Shown: positions 22,511 to 34,034 of the stretch, piece by piece
Numbering within the stretch: the first letter of the stretch is position 1
Layout of the letters: each line of letters begins with the position of its first letter
Origin: Sphaerolaimus hirsutus
Taxonomy: Eukaryota; Nematoda; Chromadorea; Monhysterida; Sphaerolaimidae
DNA length: 64,000 bases
NCBI GenBank assembly: GCA_964036195.1
Contig: OZ038455.1
Location: 10,185,855 to 10,249,854, forward strand
Direction of reading: 5' to 3'
Translations under genes and position numbers: made by a program
The notes under the pieces: generated by a model
What the model was told of the DNA's origin: nothing
The model's input: the letters and a program-made list of their open reading frames with translations, nothing else
Database searches by the model: none

Positions 22511-23048
22511 AGGCCGGAATTAGAGCTCAGCGTCGATTCGATGTGAAATGATGACATGAAATGATGTCGTGAAATTAATTACACGAGTGTGGATCATGCT
22601 ACGGGTCTACAATTTTCTAAGGATAATATATGAATCAATACCTTAATCGTGTCCAATACTGAGTGTTATCAGCCACAACTAGAGCGAATTGAAAAATTCA
22701 ATTTTTATCATTTCACGTCATCATCATTTCACGTCACAGTGTCAGGGAACAACTTGACATTTCACGTCAGACTGCTGCTTGCAATAGTCTGACGTGAAAT
22801 GTCAAGTTGTTCCCTGACACTGTGACGTGAAATGATGATGACGTGAAATGATAAAAATTGAATTTTTCAATTCGCTCTAGTTGTGGCTGATAACACTCCG
22901 TATTGGACACGATTAAGGTATTGATTCATATATTATCCTTAGAAAATTGTAGACCCGTAGCATGATCCACACTCGTGTAATTAATTTCACGACGTCATTT
23001 TACGTCATCATTTCACGTCGAATCGACGCTGAGCTCTAATTCCCGCTT
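22511..23048. mobile_element. Long palindromic foldback element (copy 1)
   Basis: The whole ~540 bases form one near-perfect inverted repeat with about 260-base arms and a short centre near 22774-22790 (CTGCTGCTTGC). Outer ends are AGGCCGGAATTAGAGCTC and GAGCTCTAATTCCCGCT. The arms contain repeated ATTTCACGTCATCA words. It has no coding capacity, so it depends on proteins made elsewhere. It shares sequence with 33497-34034. Confidence 0.9.
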
Positions 23049-24090
23049 TATAAAACGTGAGTTTACTTGACCAGTTTAAACTCAATGTTTGTCTTTGAGC
23101 ACAAGCGGCCGTTTTTATCTGGGAGTCATTGCAAAAAAAATGTAAACGATCAGTTGAAATCACAGCAGTCTATAGATGGAGAGTTTAGTTAATCTTGACA
23201 ATCTCGGTAATTGACATAAATCCTAGCCAAAATTTGGTCCAAAACTTGTCAATGAAGCAATTTTTCAAAAAATGGAAACAGAAATGGATGCACAGAAAAA
23301 CTTGATAAAATAAGCCCTGTTTGATTTCATTTCCAACCCACTATTTGATTTGATGATTTTATTTGCAATGGTAAGCGTTATGATTTTATTTTCTATTCAC
23401 AAATAAGTGTACTGTAAGTGCTTTACACTTTTGTGTTTACCAGAATATATGATTTTTGCTAGCAGTCAACTGTAGTTGACAGGCTCCTTATTGTGGTAAC
23501 CTCAAATGTGTTAAAAACATATTCATGAGTTCCCCAAATTCCAGTCGCGTACTAGTGTGCGCCGCGCCATTGAACCCCTTCCCAAATCGAAATTTTTTTT
23601 CGACTTCTACCGTATTTCCTGGAAATACCCCCCCCCCTCAAAATGGGCACTATGATATTGTGGTCCGGGAAATGCATAACAGACGTTCAAAACACTTACT
23701 GTGTTACGTTAGAACATCGTTTATACCATCTACATCCTTATAAAAGGCTGTAAAAACTTATAAATGGTGGTTATTGATGCATTTTTCACGTTTTTCTCTC
23801 AAAATTGTCACTCTGAAAAAATCAACCCCCGGGGGGTAATTCGAGCCAATACGGTAAATTGACCGCTGCACCCCACTCACCCGTTCTCGAAAAATAGTTT
23901 AAAAAATGACAAAATCTCTCACGCGAACTACGGTACTCTAAAAATGCGGAGCCGAGTTAACTAAAAAAAAATCAAATCGGATGGAAATGTGGTCTCGGGG
24001 CCAGTTTCGCAGAAGTTCCCAGGATTCCCAGCGCGTTCGAGTGTTCGCGAATTCTTTCAGGCGCAATTTGCGTGACGCGCCCCCCCGTCA
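23049..24090. other. Intergenic; holds one CCCCC-terminal element
   Basis: No gene is supported. About 23607-23860 is a copy of the CCGTATTT/CCCCC family: CCGTATTTCCTGGAAATACC at the left and AATACGGTAA at the right. Its interior (GGGCACTATGATATTGTGG) is shared in reverse with 36157-36432. The remainder shows no recognisable feature. Confidence 0.5.
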
Positions 24091-24093
24091 ATT

Positions 24094-24285
24094 GGAGCCG
24101 GTTCGAGACCCTGCAAAATGTCAAATGTCAAGTCGAGAGTGTCAAAAGTCATGTGAAATTCACTGTGAAATGTCATGCAATGTGTCAAAAGTCATGTAAA
24201 GTGCCCTGTAATATGCCTAACGACCGACAATTTTTTTTACATTTTACAGGGCATTTTACATGACTTTTCACACTTTACAGGGCCG
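24094..24285. mobile_element. Foldback element of the CCCTGTAAAATG family
   Basis: The left arm has GAGACCCTGCAAAATGTCA and the right arm ACTTTACAGGGCCGG; the arms carry repeated AAAGTCATGTAAA words that pair across a short centre. Related copies are at 34868-34990, 41837-41950 and 44793-44970, with a fragment near 58495-58560. Confidence 0.65.
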
Positions 24286-27200
24286 GTAGTGTAATCTGAA
24301 GCCAGTTCTGCTTGTGTAGAAGTGACATTGCAAGTGGAAAGTTTCAACCAAAGTGACAAGTGGTGAGTCAAGTGACAGGTACATTAGCGAACCAACATGT
24401 GTATCACATTGATTTTCTTGTCACTTGACTAACTAAGCCACCATTAGTAACTTTACCTTCAACTTACCACTGTTCTAGACTCTTGTCTGCTTGTAAAGTG
24501 GCAAAGTTCAGTTTACATATAGGTATCCTTCCTTTGGTATACAGATTTTTTTGATTTTTTTGACTTAATGGGTGTGTCTGCCGATTTTTTTGGTATTTCA
24601 CTTAAAAAAATTTTCACTTGCAAGTGCAGTTGTATCTTAGTCATATTTCACACTTGCAGTTGAAAAGCTCTTTACAATCTTTCAACATTGATGTCAAGTT
24701 TACATTTATCATACCTACATTTATGTATCTTATTATCGCATTTACCATTCCATTACCTACAATTTTCCGCACAACGACCACCCCACGATGCTGAGCCCAG
24801 TTTGACAATTAACAACTTAACACAAGTTGCAACTTTGCCCAAAACTTGACACTTACCCAGTCACTTGACACACTTTAAATTTACCCCCAGCCTGCAGGTT
24901 GGCCGGCGGCCAGAAGTCACGAATATGGCGCCGGGTCAGAGTTTCTCTGCATCGTGAGTGGCTGGGTGCGGTGTGAACGCGCGTGTTGCCTGTTGAACGA
25001 AGTGTGCAGTTTGCAAGCTGCTCGTTTTACAAGCTGGGTTTGGTTATTTGGCTGCACACATTATGTGAAATCCATATCCTGTTTGAAAAAATGATAATTT
25101 CATTTTTGTTTCCATCACATTTCATTTCATTGCTATTTATCACTTGTGACTTACTGATTATGAATTTAGCATATATCCTTGAAACCCCCACCCTCATTAA
25201 TTGGTGGGAAACGCATAAAAACATTGTATGCTTGTGTTCTTTCAAAGCATGTATTCTTTGCATGCTGATCTTCACTAGCATTGAGTTCACTGCATGAATT
25301 ATAGAATTTGTATTCTGCTTTAGAGGTTTACGCAACTAATTTAACCTCATTCATGCAACATATTGATTATGCATTTCACTTAATATTCTGATGAAAAGAT
25401 AACTCTTCTGCTCTGCTCAAACACTTCCCCCTATAATAACCCCCCAGTCAAAAATTTTCTGATGAAAAAATAACTCCCTTGGGGATTTATTCAAGGATAT
25501 ATGGTATCACCAGTTCTGACCTACCACTTATGACTTATCATTCTACTTATTTTATCTACTTGTCCAACTGTGATAATTAATACCTTGCCACATTTCTGTT
25601 TCAACCAGTTGAACACTCATCTCCATAGTATGAATATGGGCCAAGCAGCATATTTTGTGACTGCAAAAGCACCATTGTGTTCGTTATCTTTAACCTCAAA
25701 CTACTTGTTAGATGAGACACTTACAAAATAAGTCACTCAAAAGCTGGCATTCCGTGTTGCATTCCACACATTGCTGCAGTCAACAGAGTTTTGTCTGGCC
25801 CAAAATTGATGGGAGTTTCGCATGTTCATTCGAAATTTCCTTTTTATGTTTCCATCAGAATTCTATTGTATTCATGGCGTGCAGAATTGCGTTATGTTGC
25901 ATTTGCATGTAATGCAAGGTATTTATTTTCTTGACTATTCCGTAAACTGTCAACTTTACTGTCTGCACTTTATCCATGTGAGATGCTTCGTTTCCGCGTC
26001 TTTTTTCGCAAATTTTTTAAATCAAATTTTCCATTTTCCGAATAACTTCCAAATTTCATACTCTAATGTCCGTGTTCGAAGTTAAATCAACTATACTCGG
26101 ATGACATTACACCGTACATTCTTCCGGGCGAAACACTCCATCATGACGTCATCACTCTAGTCAATTCTGGCGTTTAGCATTTCTTTTCTGTTCTTTTTTT
26201 CTTTTTCTTTTTGCGAAATGTTTATTCATAAGTTTTCAGTTGGCTGTCTGCCAGCCGATGACATAAATCATATCTATTTGTAGAGTATCATGTATGCCGA
26301 GTATATACTCGTTTGTTAAATATGCATTTATTAATTATTCAGCATACGCAACAGTTTAGTAAGAAAGGTGGTTTTTGAACCAAACGTTTGAATAAAAATG
26401 TATTATTCATATTTACGTGGTAACAATTTAGGTAAATGTCAGGAAATTGAAATTTTCCCCAATTGATTTGTCAGGCAGGGGGTTTTGTAATAAGTTCTAC
26501 CGATACATGTCCCCTGCCTCTTGCACTGTTACAAAAACCTGTATTGATTGAGCGTTTTGTCAGTCCTGGGACGTTTCTGCATTTTATGTAGGTAGTTTCA
26601 TACAATGTTGAAATTTTGGAAAGGGTTGAACTGTCTTTTTAACATGTATGTCTGCAAAACAGAATAAATTGACCTGGGGCCAGTTCCGCAAGTGGAAAAG
26701 TTAAGAGTTGAGAGTTAAGAGTTGAGTAAAACGACAAATGATTTTACTCAACTCTTAACTTTTAACTTTACTCTTAACTTATCATTTATCACTTTACTCA
26801 ACTCTTAAGTTTTAACTCTTAACTTTTCCACTTGCGGAACCGGCACCTGGGCGACGTACTGCCGTGTGGTTTATTTTTTTGTATTAATCTTTTGTAAAGT
26901 TACCTGACTAGGGTGTTGACCTTTCATTTTCAATTTTTTCTTTTTCCTGAAGCAAAATGTTTTTTTCTTCTGATTTACAGCTGTTAAATTGTGCTTCGAT
27001 GTACCTCCACAGTGTGTAAGATTACTCCCAAAGTAACAACCTCCTTTTAGAACCTTGTGGATCATTATTCCATGCCAAACTTAACTTGAAGTCACCAACA
27101 TTTGACTATAAGGCAATATATGAACATGTTGACAAGAAATGGACATTTTTGACACATATCATCACTTAAAATGCTATCCCATGGCTCCACCGTCCTTTTA

Positions 27201-27919
27201 TGGTCATATATAACATCACAGAGTATTCCCATTTGTCTGATATACCTATGTATATGTTGACACAAGGCCATATCTGGGAGCTTTAAAAAAATGTTTAAAA
27301 TTTATAAAAAACGTTTAAAAAACATTGAAAAAAACGGGTTTTTCCAACCCTAGTCCTGGACAAAACAGGTGATTGAGATCTAGATGTCCAACACAACAAT
27401 TATTCAATATTCACAACACAAAGAAAGTTGGGAGCCCAGAAAATTTTGTCATCAAATGTGACACAAGTAGAATTTACACAGCCTCCCTCTGACAACAAAA
27501 AAATTATGTGAAACAATTCTATAATTCTGGAATAAAGTTTAGATTCAGGAGAAAAGGCACTGAAGTATACTTACTAGTTAATTGTAAACATGTGATTTTC
27601 AGATAAATTGTACTTGTAGGCATTTGAAATAAATTTCAGTTGTTGGTTTGTAAAATTGAACCAACAGTGTGCAAATAAGCATATTCAACATAATGTGATC
27701 ACACATGCTGTGAACAGACAAGACTTTTGTTGTTGATTATTCCTCTCTAGTTTAGAGAGGCTGCATTGTCTTCACACGCAAAATTTCTGAAAAATTTGTG
27801 TTGTCTGCGCATAATTTCATTTGACAATGTTGTCACAGGGATACCATGTAAACGCTGCTTAATCAAAAGATTTTTATAGTACACAACACAAATTCTCAAT
27901 GTTGGCCCACAGCAAAAAC
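24286..27919. other. Intergenic, AT-rich, mostly unassigned; scattered element copies
   Basis: 24925-24953 reads ATG GCG CCG GGT CAG... and then GTGAGT, which could be a tiny first coding exon on the + strand, but no continuation was found. 26676-26850 is a foldback (listed separately). 27030-27360 is a partial relative of the hAT-like element at 21404. The other ORFs here are short and unconvincing. Confidence 0.4.
26676..26850. mobile_element. Foldback element of the CCGCAAGTGG family
   Basis: The outer ends GGGGCCAGTTCCGCAAGTGG and CCACTTGCGGAACCGGCACC pair. Both arms are built from AAGAGTTGAGAGTTAAGAG-like words. Related copies lie at 34990-35170, 36546-36714 and 49815-50036, with arms made of AAGTGACAAGTG or AAATGAGAAGT words instead. 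Confidence 0.75.
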
Positions 27920-28350
27920 CATCACCACATCACCATTTCACTTTGAGTCACCTCACACCACATCACCATATCACTTTGAGTCACCTCACACCACATCACC
28001 ATATCACTTTGAGTCACCTCACACCACATCACCATATCACTTTGAGTCACCTCACACCACATCACCATTTCACTTTGAGTCACCTCACACCACATCACCA
28101 TATCACTTTGAGTCACCTCACACCACATCACCATATCACTTTGAGTCACCTCACACCACATCACCATATCACTTTGAGTCACCTCACACCACATCACCAT
28201 ATCACTTTGAGTCACCTCACACCACATCACCATATCACTTTGAGTCACCTCACACCACATCACCATTTCACTTTGAGTCACCTCACACCACATCACCATA
28301 TCACTTTGAGTCACCTCACACCACATCACCATATCACTTTGAGTCACCTC
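27920..28350. repeat. 33-bp minisatellite, about 13 copies
   Basis: The unit contains CACCATATCACTTTGAGTCA followed by CCTCACACCACAT, with one recurrent variant (ATTTC for ATATC) appearing at regular places. Because 33 is a multiple of 3 and the unit has no stop in some frames, both strands show long artefactual ORFs. Near identity of the units implies recent expansion. Confidence 0.95.
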
Positions 28351-28429
28351 GAATCACATTCACTAAAAAGTCGATTACACGCAACTATTGTCTCACCAAT
28401 GTCCGAACGCCACCGAGTCAGTGTTAGGT

Positions 28430-28590
28430 GAAGGAAGGGGGGGGGGCGTGCCGCGGCGGCAGCGCGTCAACAGCCGCACTGCCCAAATTCCGGCCCGACT
28501 GCAGGTGCAGCGCGGCGACATGGTACAGGGCTGCACACGCGTGCGCATGCGAAAGAGAGAGACGACCGCACGCTGCGCCAGTAGCGTTGG
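28430..28590 (-). CDS. Possible GC-rich coding exon, unidentified
   Basis: An island of high G+C and CpG in AT-rich surroundings. On the minus strand a plausible acceptor (GCGTGTGCAG) is followed by an open frame reading LYHVAALHLQSGRNLGSAAV then DALPPRHA. No clear donor is seen, and a G run interrupts the other end. It may be a stray terminal exon or a promoter-type CpG island. Confidence 0.22.
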
Positions 28591-29417
28591 AAACCCGGTT
28601 TGAAGATACCCGGTTTGAACCGACCCGTCACGTCAGGGCAATCTGTAAAGTGTAAAATTCCATGCAAAGCGATAATAAAAAATATTACTGAACTTTTGAT
28701 ATTTTTCATGATATTTTCAAATTTGTATGACATTTTGCGACATTTGACAGTCTACAAAGTTTTAGTAATCAATCCACTGGTTGCCTAGTTTTAATCTGTT
28801 TTGGACACATTTGGAGTATGAATGATCTGCATCAGAAGAAGTTGACATACCCCTCATTCCAGTGTACTCAAACGTATTTTAAAACGATCAATCAGTTTTG
28901 GAAATTTCGGTTATCAACTAATTGTGCGTGTTATCACTGTAGGGTCGAAAACCGATGAACCTCAAAACCGACCCGAGTCAAAATCAATTCCGCGTCGAGT
29001 CGGGTCTGGTCGCATCCGAACACTATCATCCAGCCCACCTGAAGGAAGTTATTATTGGTTGTCCGTTGCGGGCGCACTTTTCAGTGTGACGCCCCCCCCC
29101 CAAGTGAAGACAGATTTGGCCCCCTGTGTACGAATTTGCTGCACCAATGTACAGGAACACCTACACCTATTTACAGAGTTGATGTGGCCCGGTCCCATAT
29201 TTACTATTTTGTATAATTTTGGGGTATTATTTTCACCGCTAGAAAATTTAGGTAGGTATTTTTATGCGGTAGATGTTGCGCGCTAGTTTTCTAGTTTACA
29301 CCCTCTCTTGTCCAGTTTACACAGTGATTTAGAAGCGAAATTTCAAATTTTTTGGAAACATCGTAAATCAGCTTTTAGCGTTTTATCTTTTAGTTATTTA
29401 CCTCTCCAATAACAGTA
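28591..29417. other. Intergenic, no supported gene
   Basis: 28600-28660 and 28940-29010 contain CCGGTTTGAACCGACCCG-type words, probably another motif-bearing element, but no paired ends were located. Nothing else is identifiable. Confidence 0.4.
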
Positions 29418-29425
29418 GTTGACGG

Positions 29426-30901
29426 CGCAGAGTTGTACAAATACTGGTATTTTTAGAAAACGTAAACGTAAACGTAAATACCTTTTCCAAATCAAAAGTA
29501 TAAATACTAAAACGTAAGGTATTTTTAAAATACCAAGGAATACGTAAAAAAAAGCGTAAACGTAAAAATGTTATGTGTCGTATTTGCCACTGTGCTTTGG
29601 AATCGCTGATGTCTGTGCAATATCTTCATGTCTTTAGCACTACATGCTCACCATAATCAACAACATGAGTGAGACAACTATAACAAATGATAATGATCTA
29701 ACACAAACAGCGATGAGATAAACATAAAAATTGAGCAGAAATTACACCTTTTTGTAATTAAATCTGATACATAATTTTCATTCAAATTATTTTGTTCCCA
29801 AATTGGTTATTTAAGCAAATTTCACAAGCCCATGGCTAAATGGCCACTCTACAGCCACTGATGTAAGGGGAACAGACAGTAATTTCAGTGCATTGAAACT
29901 TTTACAACTGTTTTTAGTCTATTTTGGAAAAACACTCCATCAAATACTGTATTTGCTTGAATAGTTCCCCCCTTGAATAATTCCCCCCTCAAATAATCGC
30001 CCCCCCTGTTAGACATGTGAGGAAAAATAATTCCCACCCTTGAATAATCCCCCCACATATGGACTAAAAACAGATCATAGGTAAATACATGTGTATGTTG
30101 TGTGTACACATTGTACACAATGAATGTGCGCTGACGCTGATTCTGTTGAATATGAATTTTAGGCATTTGGTAAATGTGTTGTGTGCAATTTGAACAAAAA
30201 TGTCATATTATCTGGCTAATAAAGCATATTTTGCAAAGTGAATTGATAGAAACATGCTTGAAAATTTTGACGAAATAATAATTCCCCCCTTGAATAATTC
30301 CCCCCCTCGAATAATTCCCCCCTCAAAAAAGTCTGATGAAATAATAATCCCCCAGGGGAATTATTCAAGCAAATACGGTATACTTTGAAATCTGCCACAC
30401 CTATCTGAAGAGAGTACCTGGAATTGTGTTGAATTTTTAATCATAAATATGACATTTCTTTCACTATTTTGTTCATAATTTGTTGTCAGATTATGACAAA
30501 ATACAGTTCTAAAAAAATACCTACATTCTCTGTGTGGCATCGACTATGGTCGGTAGACAATGGTGACTATGATCGGAATTTATAAAATGTTTTAGCTATG
30601 GTTTGCAATCATCCTAATCGCTGCACTAATGGGATTACCACATCATTCTGATCATTTTTAGTGCTCAACAATCAAAATCTACTGAGATTTCATGGAAATA
30701 TGCAGTTCCGTCTGAGGGCGCGGCCACTAAGAAGCTACTAAATATCAGACTTTTTACGTTTTCCCTAGTACCCGGGTATTTTGGTTAGGAAAACGTAACA
30801 AAACGTAATGGTATTTTTGGAAAACGTAAACGTAAACGTAAATATAAGTAACCAAATAACCGGGTATTTCAGGTAAACGTAAATACGTTTTTCCAACTCT
30901 G
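29426..30901. mobile_element. hAT-like element with AAACGT-array arms and GTTGACGG target duplication
   Basis: The left end contains CAGAGTTGTACAAATACTGG and the right end TTTTTCCAACTCTG. Both sub-terminal regions (29450-29570 and 30765-30890) are built of AAACGTAAACGT. The 8 bases GTTGACGG occur at 29418-29425 and again at 30902-30909 (the left side leaves two extra bases, CG, before CAGAG). A second element, 29946-30380, sits inside. No transposase ORF is seen. Confidence 0.75.
29946..30380. mobile_element. CCGTATTT/CCCCC-family element
   Basis: The left end reads CTGTATTTGCTTGAATAG followed by TTCCCCCC words; the right end is GGGGAATTATTCAAGCAAAT then ACGGTA. Clusters of GAATAATTCCCCCC lie at both ends around an AT-rich centre with AAAGCATATTTTGCAAA. 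The centre resembles the copies at 42570-42815 and 43922-44270. Confidence 0.75.
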
Positions 30902-30909
30902 GTTGACGG

Positions 30910-33490
30910 ATACCTCGTTCATGTAAACTCAAATGAGTTCAAAGCTAATTTATGAGTTTTCATAATTTTTTGAAATTTCGGTAGCAAACTAGTGTGTGCA
31001 GGCCCAATAATTAGCAGTTGTTTTTTTCGTGTGGAAGATTTCCGAACGTACACTTGAAATATTTCGTTCCGCATCCGGATTGTTTCTAGTGCGGAATTGC
31101 AAAAGCTGGAGATGTAAATACCTAGGTAAATATACTGAACGTAAACAGAAATAGGAAGGCTTCCAAATTCCTGCAAAAATACTGCAGGGCTCAAGCGCAT
31201 CGCTTCTTTAGAAACAACAACTTTTTTTTGAATTACCGTATTACCTCCAATTATCCCCCCTCGAATTAACCCCCCTGAAAATGGGCTGGAGAAATAATAC
31301 ATCCCCCTCGTAATACCCCCCCCCCTACGGAATGATGTACGTCATGTACGTAATAAATACGTTATGTATGCAATGTACGTGATGTATTTATGACTGCTAA
31401 TTTACATTGCAGCAACAGTTTATGTAGCTATCTATTTACGTGTTTATGTCCAAATATATCCTGTTTGGACAAATTTTATACCTGTTTTGGGTACGCAAAT
31501 GCCTACTAATTACTACGATCCTTACGAAAATTTCTGGCGAAATAATAAAAACCCCTTGAATACCCCCCCCCCCCTCGAATTAACCCCCCTCAAATTTTGC
31601 TGGCGAAATAAGAAACCCCCATTGGGGTATTTCGAGGTAATACGGTACCTTTCCATTTCTGGGAATAAATAAAAAGTCCAGACAGAAATTTTCAGTTTTC
31701 GGTGTAAATACTCTATCATCTTTTTTCAACCATTTAGTTTTACTGTTTGGCCGCAAAATTCCTGGTCAAATTAATGTTTTATATTATACACCCGAAATTT
31801 TCCGCTAATGTGTGCTGTAATTTCTTACTGGTATTTTACGTCACAGATGAGTTCCTTTTTTGACCTTACACACACTAGTTAGTTGACAAGGACACTAAAC
31901 GTCAACTGGTTCCGATCCCAATTCAAAGCTTGTAAATGCAAAAGTGTTGAATAAATTAAGTTCCACATAAAACTGTGGCGTTGAAAAAAATATTGCGGTA
32001 TGTGCATTGTGCAATGTACAAGGCCGGCATGAAGTTTTTGTGTACACAAAAATGTTAAAACTCGTGAGCAAGCTTTGAATTGGGATCGGGACCAGTTGAT
32101 ATTTGGTGCCGTTGTCAACTAGTGTAAAAAATTTTATGTAGGGCCCATGGAACCGAACGCATAACTTTACTCGCCATTAACGGTTATGCGTTCGGTTGTA
32201 TTAAACCGAACGCCTAGCCTCAATTAATTAAAATATGACCAAAATGTCTCCATTTTATATACACATTTTCTGGCCTATCTTGCCTCGCCGCGGCGCTAAT
32301 TTTCACTGACACTGCTCGCGTTCAAAGCGGAAACTCCCAATTCTATGCATCAATTTCGTTAAATTTTCGTTAAAAAATGCTCCGTTTTTTTTAAGCTATT
32401 ACAACACACGGAAAACAGGTCGCGCTACGGTTCGCTTGCGCAATAGAAATTCAAATGTCCAAATTCAGGTTTTCTCGCATAGCGATATTTCCGTTTTCCA
32501 GTCACAGAGATGTGAAAGGGGGGGGGGGATTTTTCAAGCTGGACAAATTTATCCCTCTTACAGTGGTGGTATACATACCGTATTTCCTCGAAATACCCCC
32601 TCGAAATACCCCCCCCCCCTCGAAATACCCCCCTCAAAATGGACACTATGAACTTATAAACCCCCCCTCGAAATACCCCCCCTAAATTTAGTGTAAAGAG
32701 AACGTGAATGACAAAGGCTGCGGTTTGTCATCCGGGCAATGCAGAACACACATTAAAAATGATGACTCTGTTATGTGAGAACAGTGTTTGTACATCTACA
32801 CACTTATAAATGTCTTTAGAGTCTTATAATTGGCAATTTTTGTTGCATTTTTTGACGTCTGCGTACGTTTCAGACAACATTTTCGTACTGGGATTTCAAA
32901 AAATTTCAGGCAAATAATAAACCCCCCCTCAAAATACCCCCCCCCTCGTTTAACCCCCCCTCAAAATTCACACTCTGAAAAAATAAACCCCCCGGGGGTA
33001 TTTCAAGGAAATACGGTAAATATGTATGTAAATGTATGCATTTGCACTTGTAAGTGTTAAGTTAAAAGCAAAAATGAAACTGTCAAACATTTGTCACTTT
33101 TAGGAGTTTTTGAAAAGCAGGTGTTTATGGTGCCACAAGTAAACAAGTGGTGAGAAATACTGTTGGTGTTGATTATAAGTAAGGTTGTATTTATGTCTAC
33201 TCGGCGGACATCACACTTAGTATGGAAACTTACCATAATCCACCTGAATAATGAGCCACAAGTTATACAGTTTTTTCATCATAATATTTAGTTTTGACTG
33301 TTGGATGATTAATTACTAAATTTGTCACATGATTTTATTCATCAAATTATGGTAGGATTCTACGCATACTTTGCAGTCTAACCAGTATACATTTCAAGTC
33401 ATGTAACAACCAGTATATGAAATAGGTTCAGTTTTATTTACAAATTTACTTGTCATTTATATGATTACTAGTCACTTAAAATACCACAGA
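30910..33490. other. Repeat-dense intergenic region
   Basis: Contains three more elements. 31234-31647 is a CCGTATTACCTC...GAGGTAATACGGTA copy whose centre (ATGTACGTGATGTATTTATG) is shared with 38880-39252. 31866-32127 is an ACACACTAGTT foldback. 32575-33018 is a CCGTATTTCCTCGAAATACC copy. 33188-33380 is a copy of the GGCGGACATCACACTTAGTA MITE. No gene is supported. Confidence 0.55.
31866..32127. mobile_element. ACACACTAGTT foldback element
   Basis: The ends are TTACACACACTAGTT and AACTAGTGTAA. The inner arms pair: GTCAACTGGTTCCGATCCCA with TGGGATCGGGACCAGTTGAT. The arms are nearly the same as those of 43121-43283. Confidence 0.75.
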
Positions 33491-33496
33491 ACCTTT

Positions 33497-34034
33497 AAGC
33501 GGGAATTAGAGCTCAGCGTTGATTTGACGTGAAATGATGACGTGAAATGTTGTCGTGAAATTAATTACACGAGTGTGGATCATGCTACGGGTCTACAATT
33601 TTCTAAGGATAATATATGAATCAATACCTTAATCATGTCCAATACTGAGTGTTATCAGCCACAACTAGAGCGAATTGAAAAATTCAATTTTTATCATTTC
33701 ACGTCATCATCATTTCACGTCACAGTGTCAGGGAACAACTTGACATTTCACGTCAGACTGCTGCTTGCAATAGTCTGAAATAGTCTGACGTGAAATGTCA
33801 AGTTGTTCCCTGATGTAAAATGATGACGTGGAATGATAAAAATTGAATTTTTCAATTCGCTCTAGTTGTGGCTGATAACACTCAGTATTGGACACGATTA
33901 AGGTATTGATTCATATATTATCCTTAGAAAATTGTAGACTTGTAGCATGATCCACACTTGTGTAATTAATTTCACGACGTCATTTCACGTCATCATTTCA
34001 CGTCGAATCGACGCTGAGCTCTAATTCCGGCCTT
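33497..34034. mobile_element. Long palindromic foldback element (copy 2)
   Basis: Same ~540-base palindrome as 22511-23048. Its two outer ends are swapped relative to copy 1 (CGGGAATT on the left, AATTCCGGCC on the right), so it lies in the opposite orientation. The centre has a small duplicated AATAGTCTGA, and one arm has lost about 15 bases near 33815, so its pairing is less perfect. Confidence 0.9.

Noticed and set aside
27922..28431. Long open frames on both strands
   Set aside because: They are produced by the 33-bp minisatellite, whose period is a multiple of 3; composition and perfect repetition are not those of a conserved protein.
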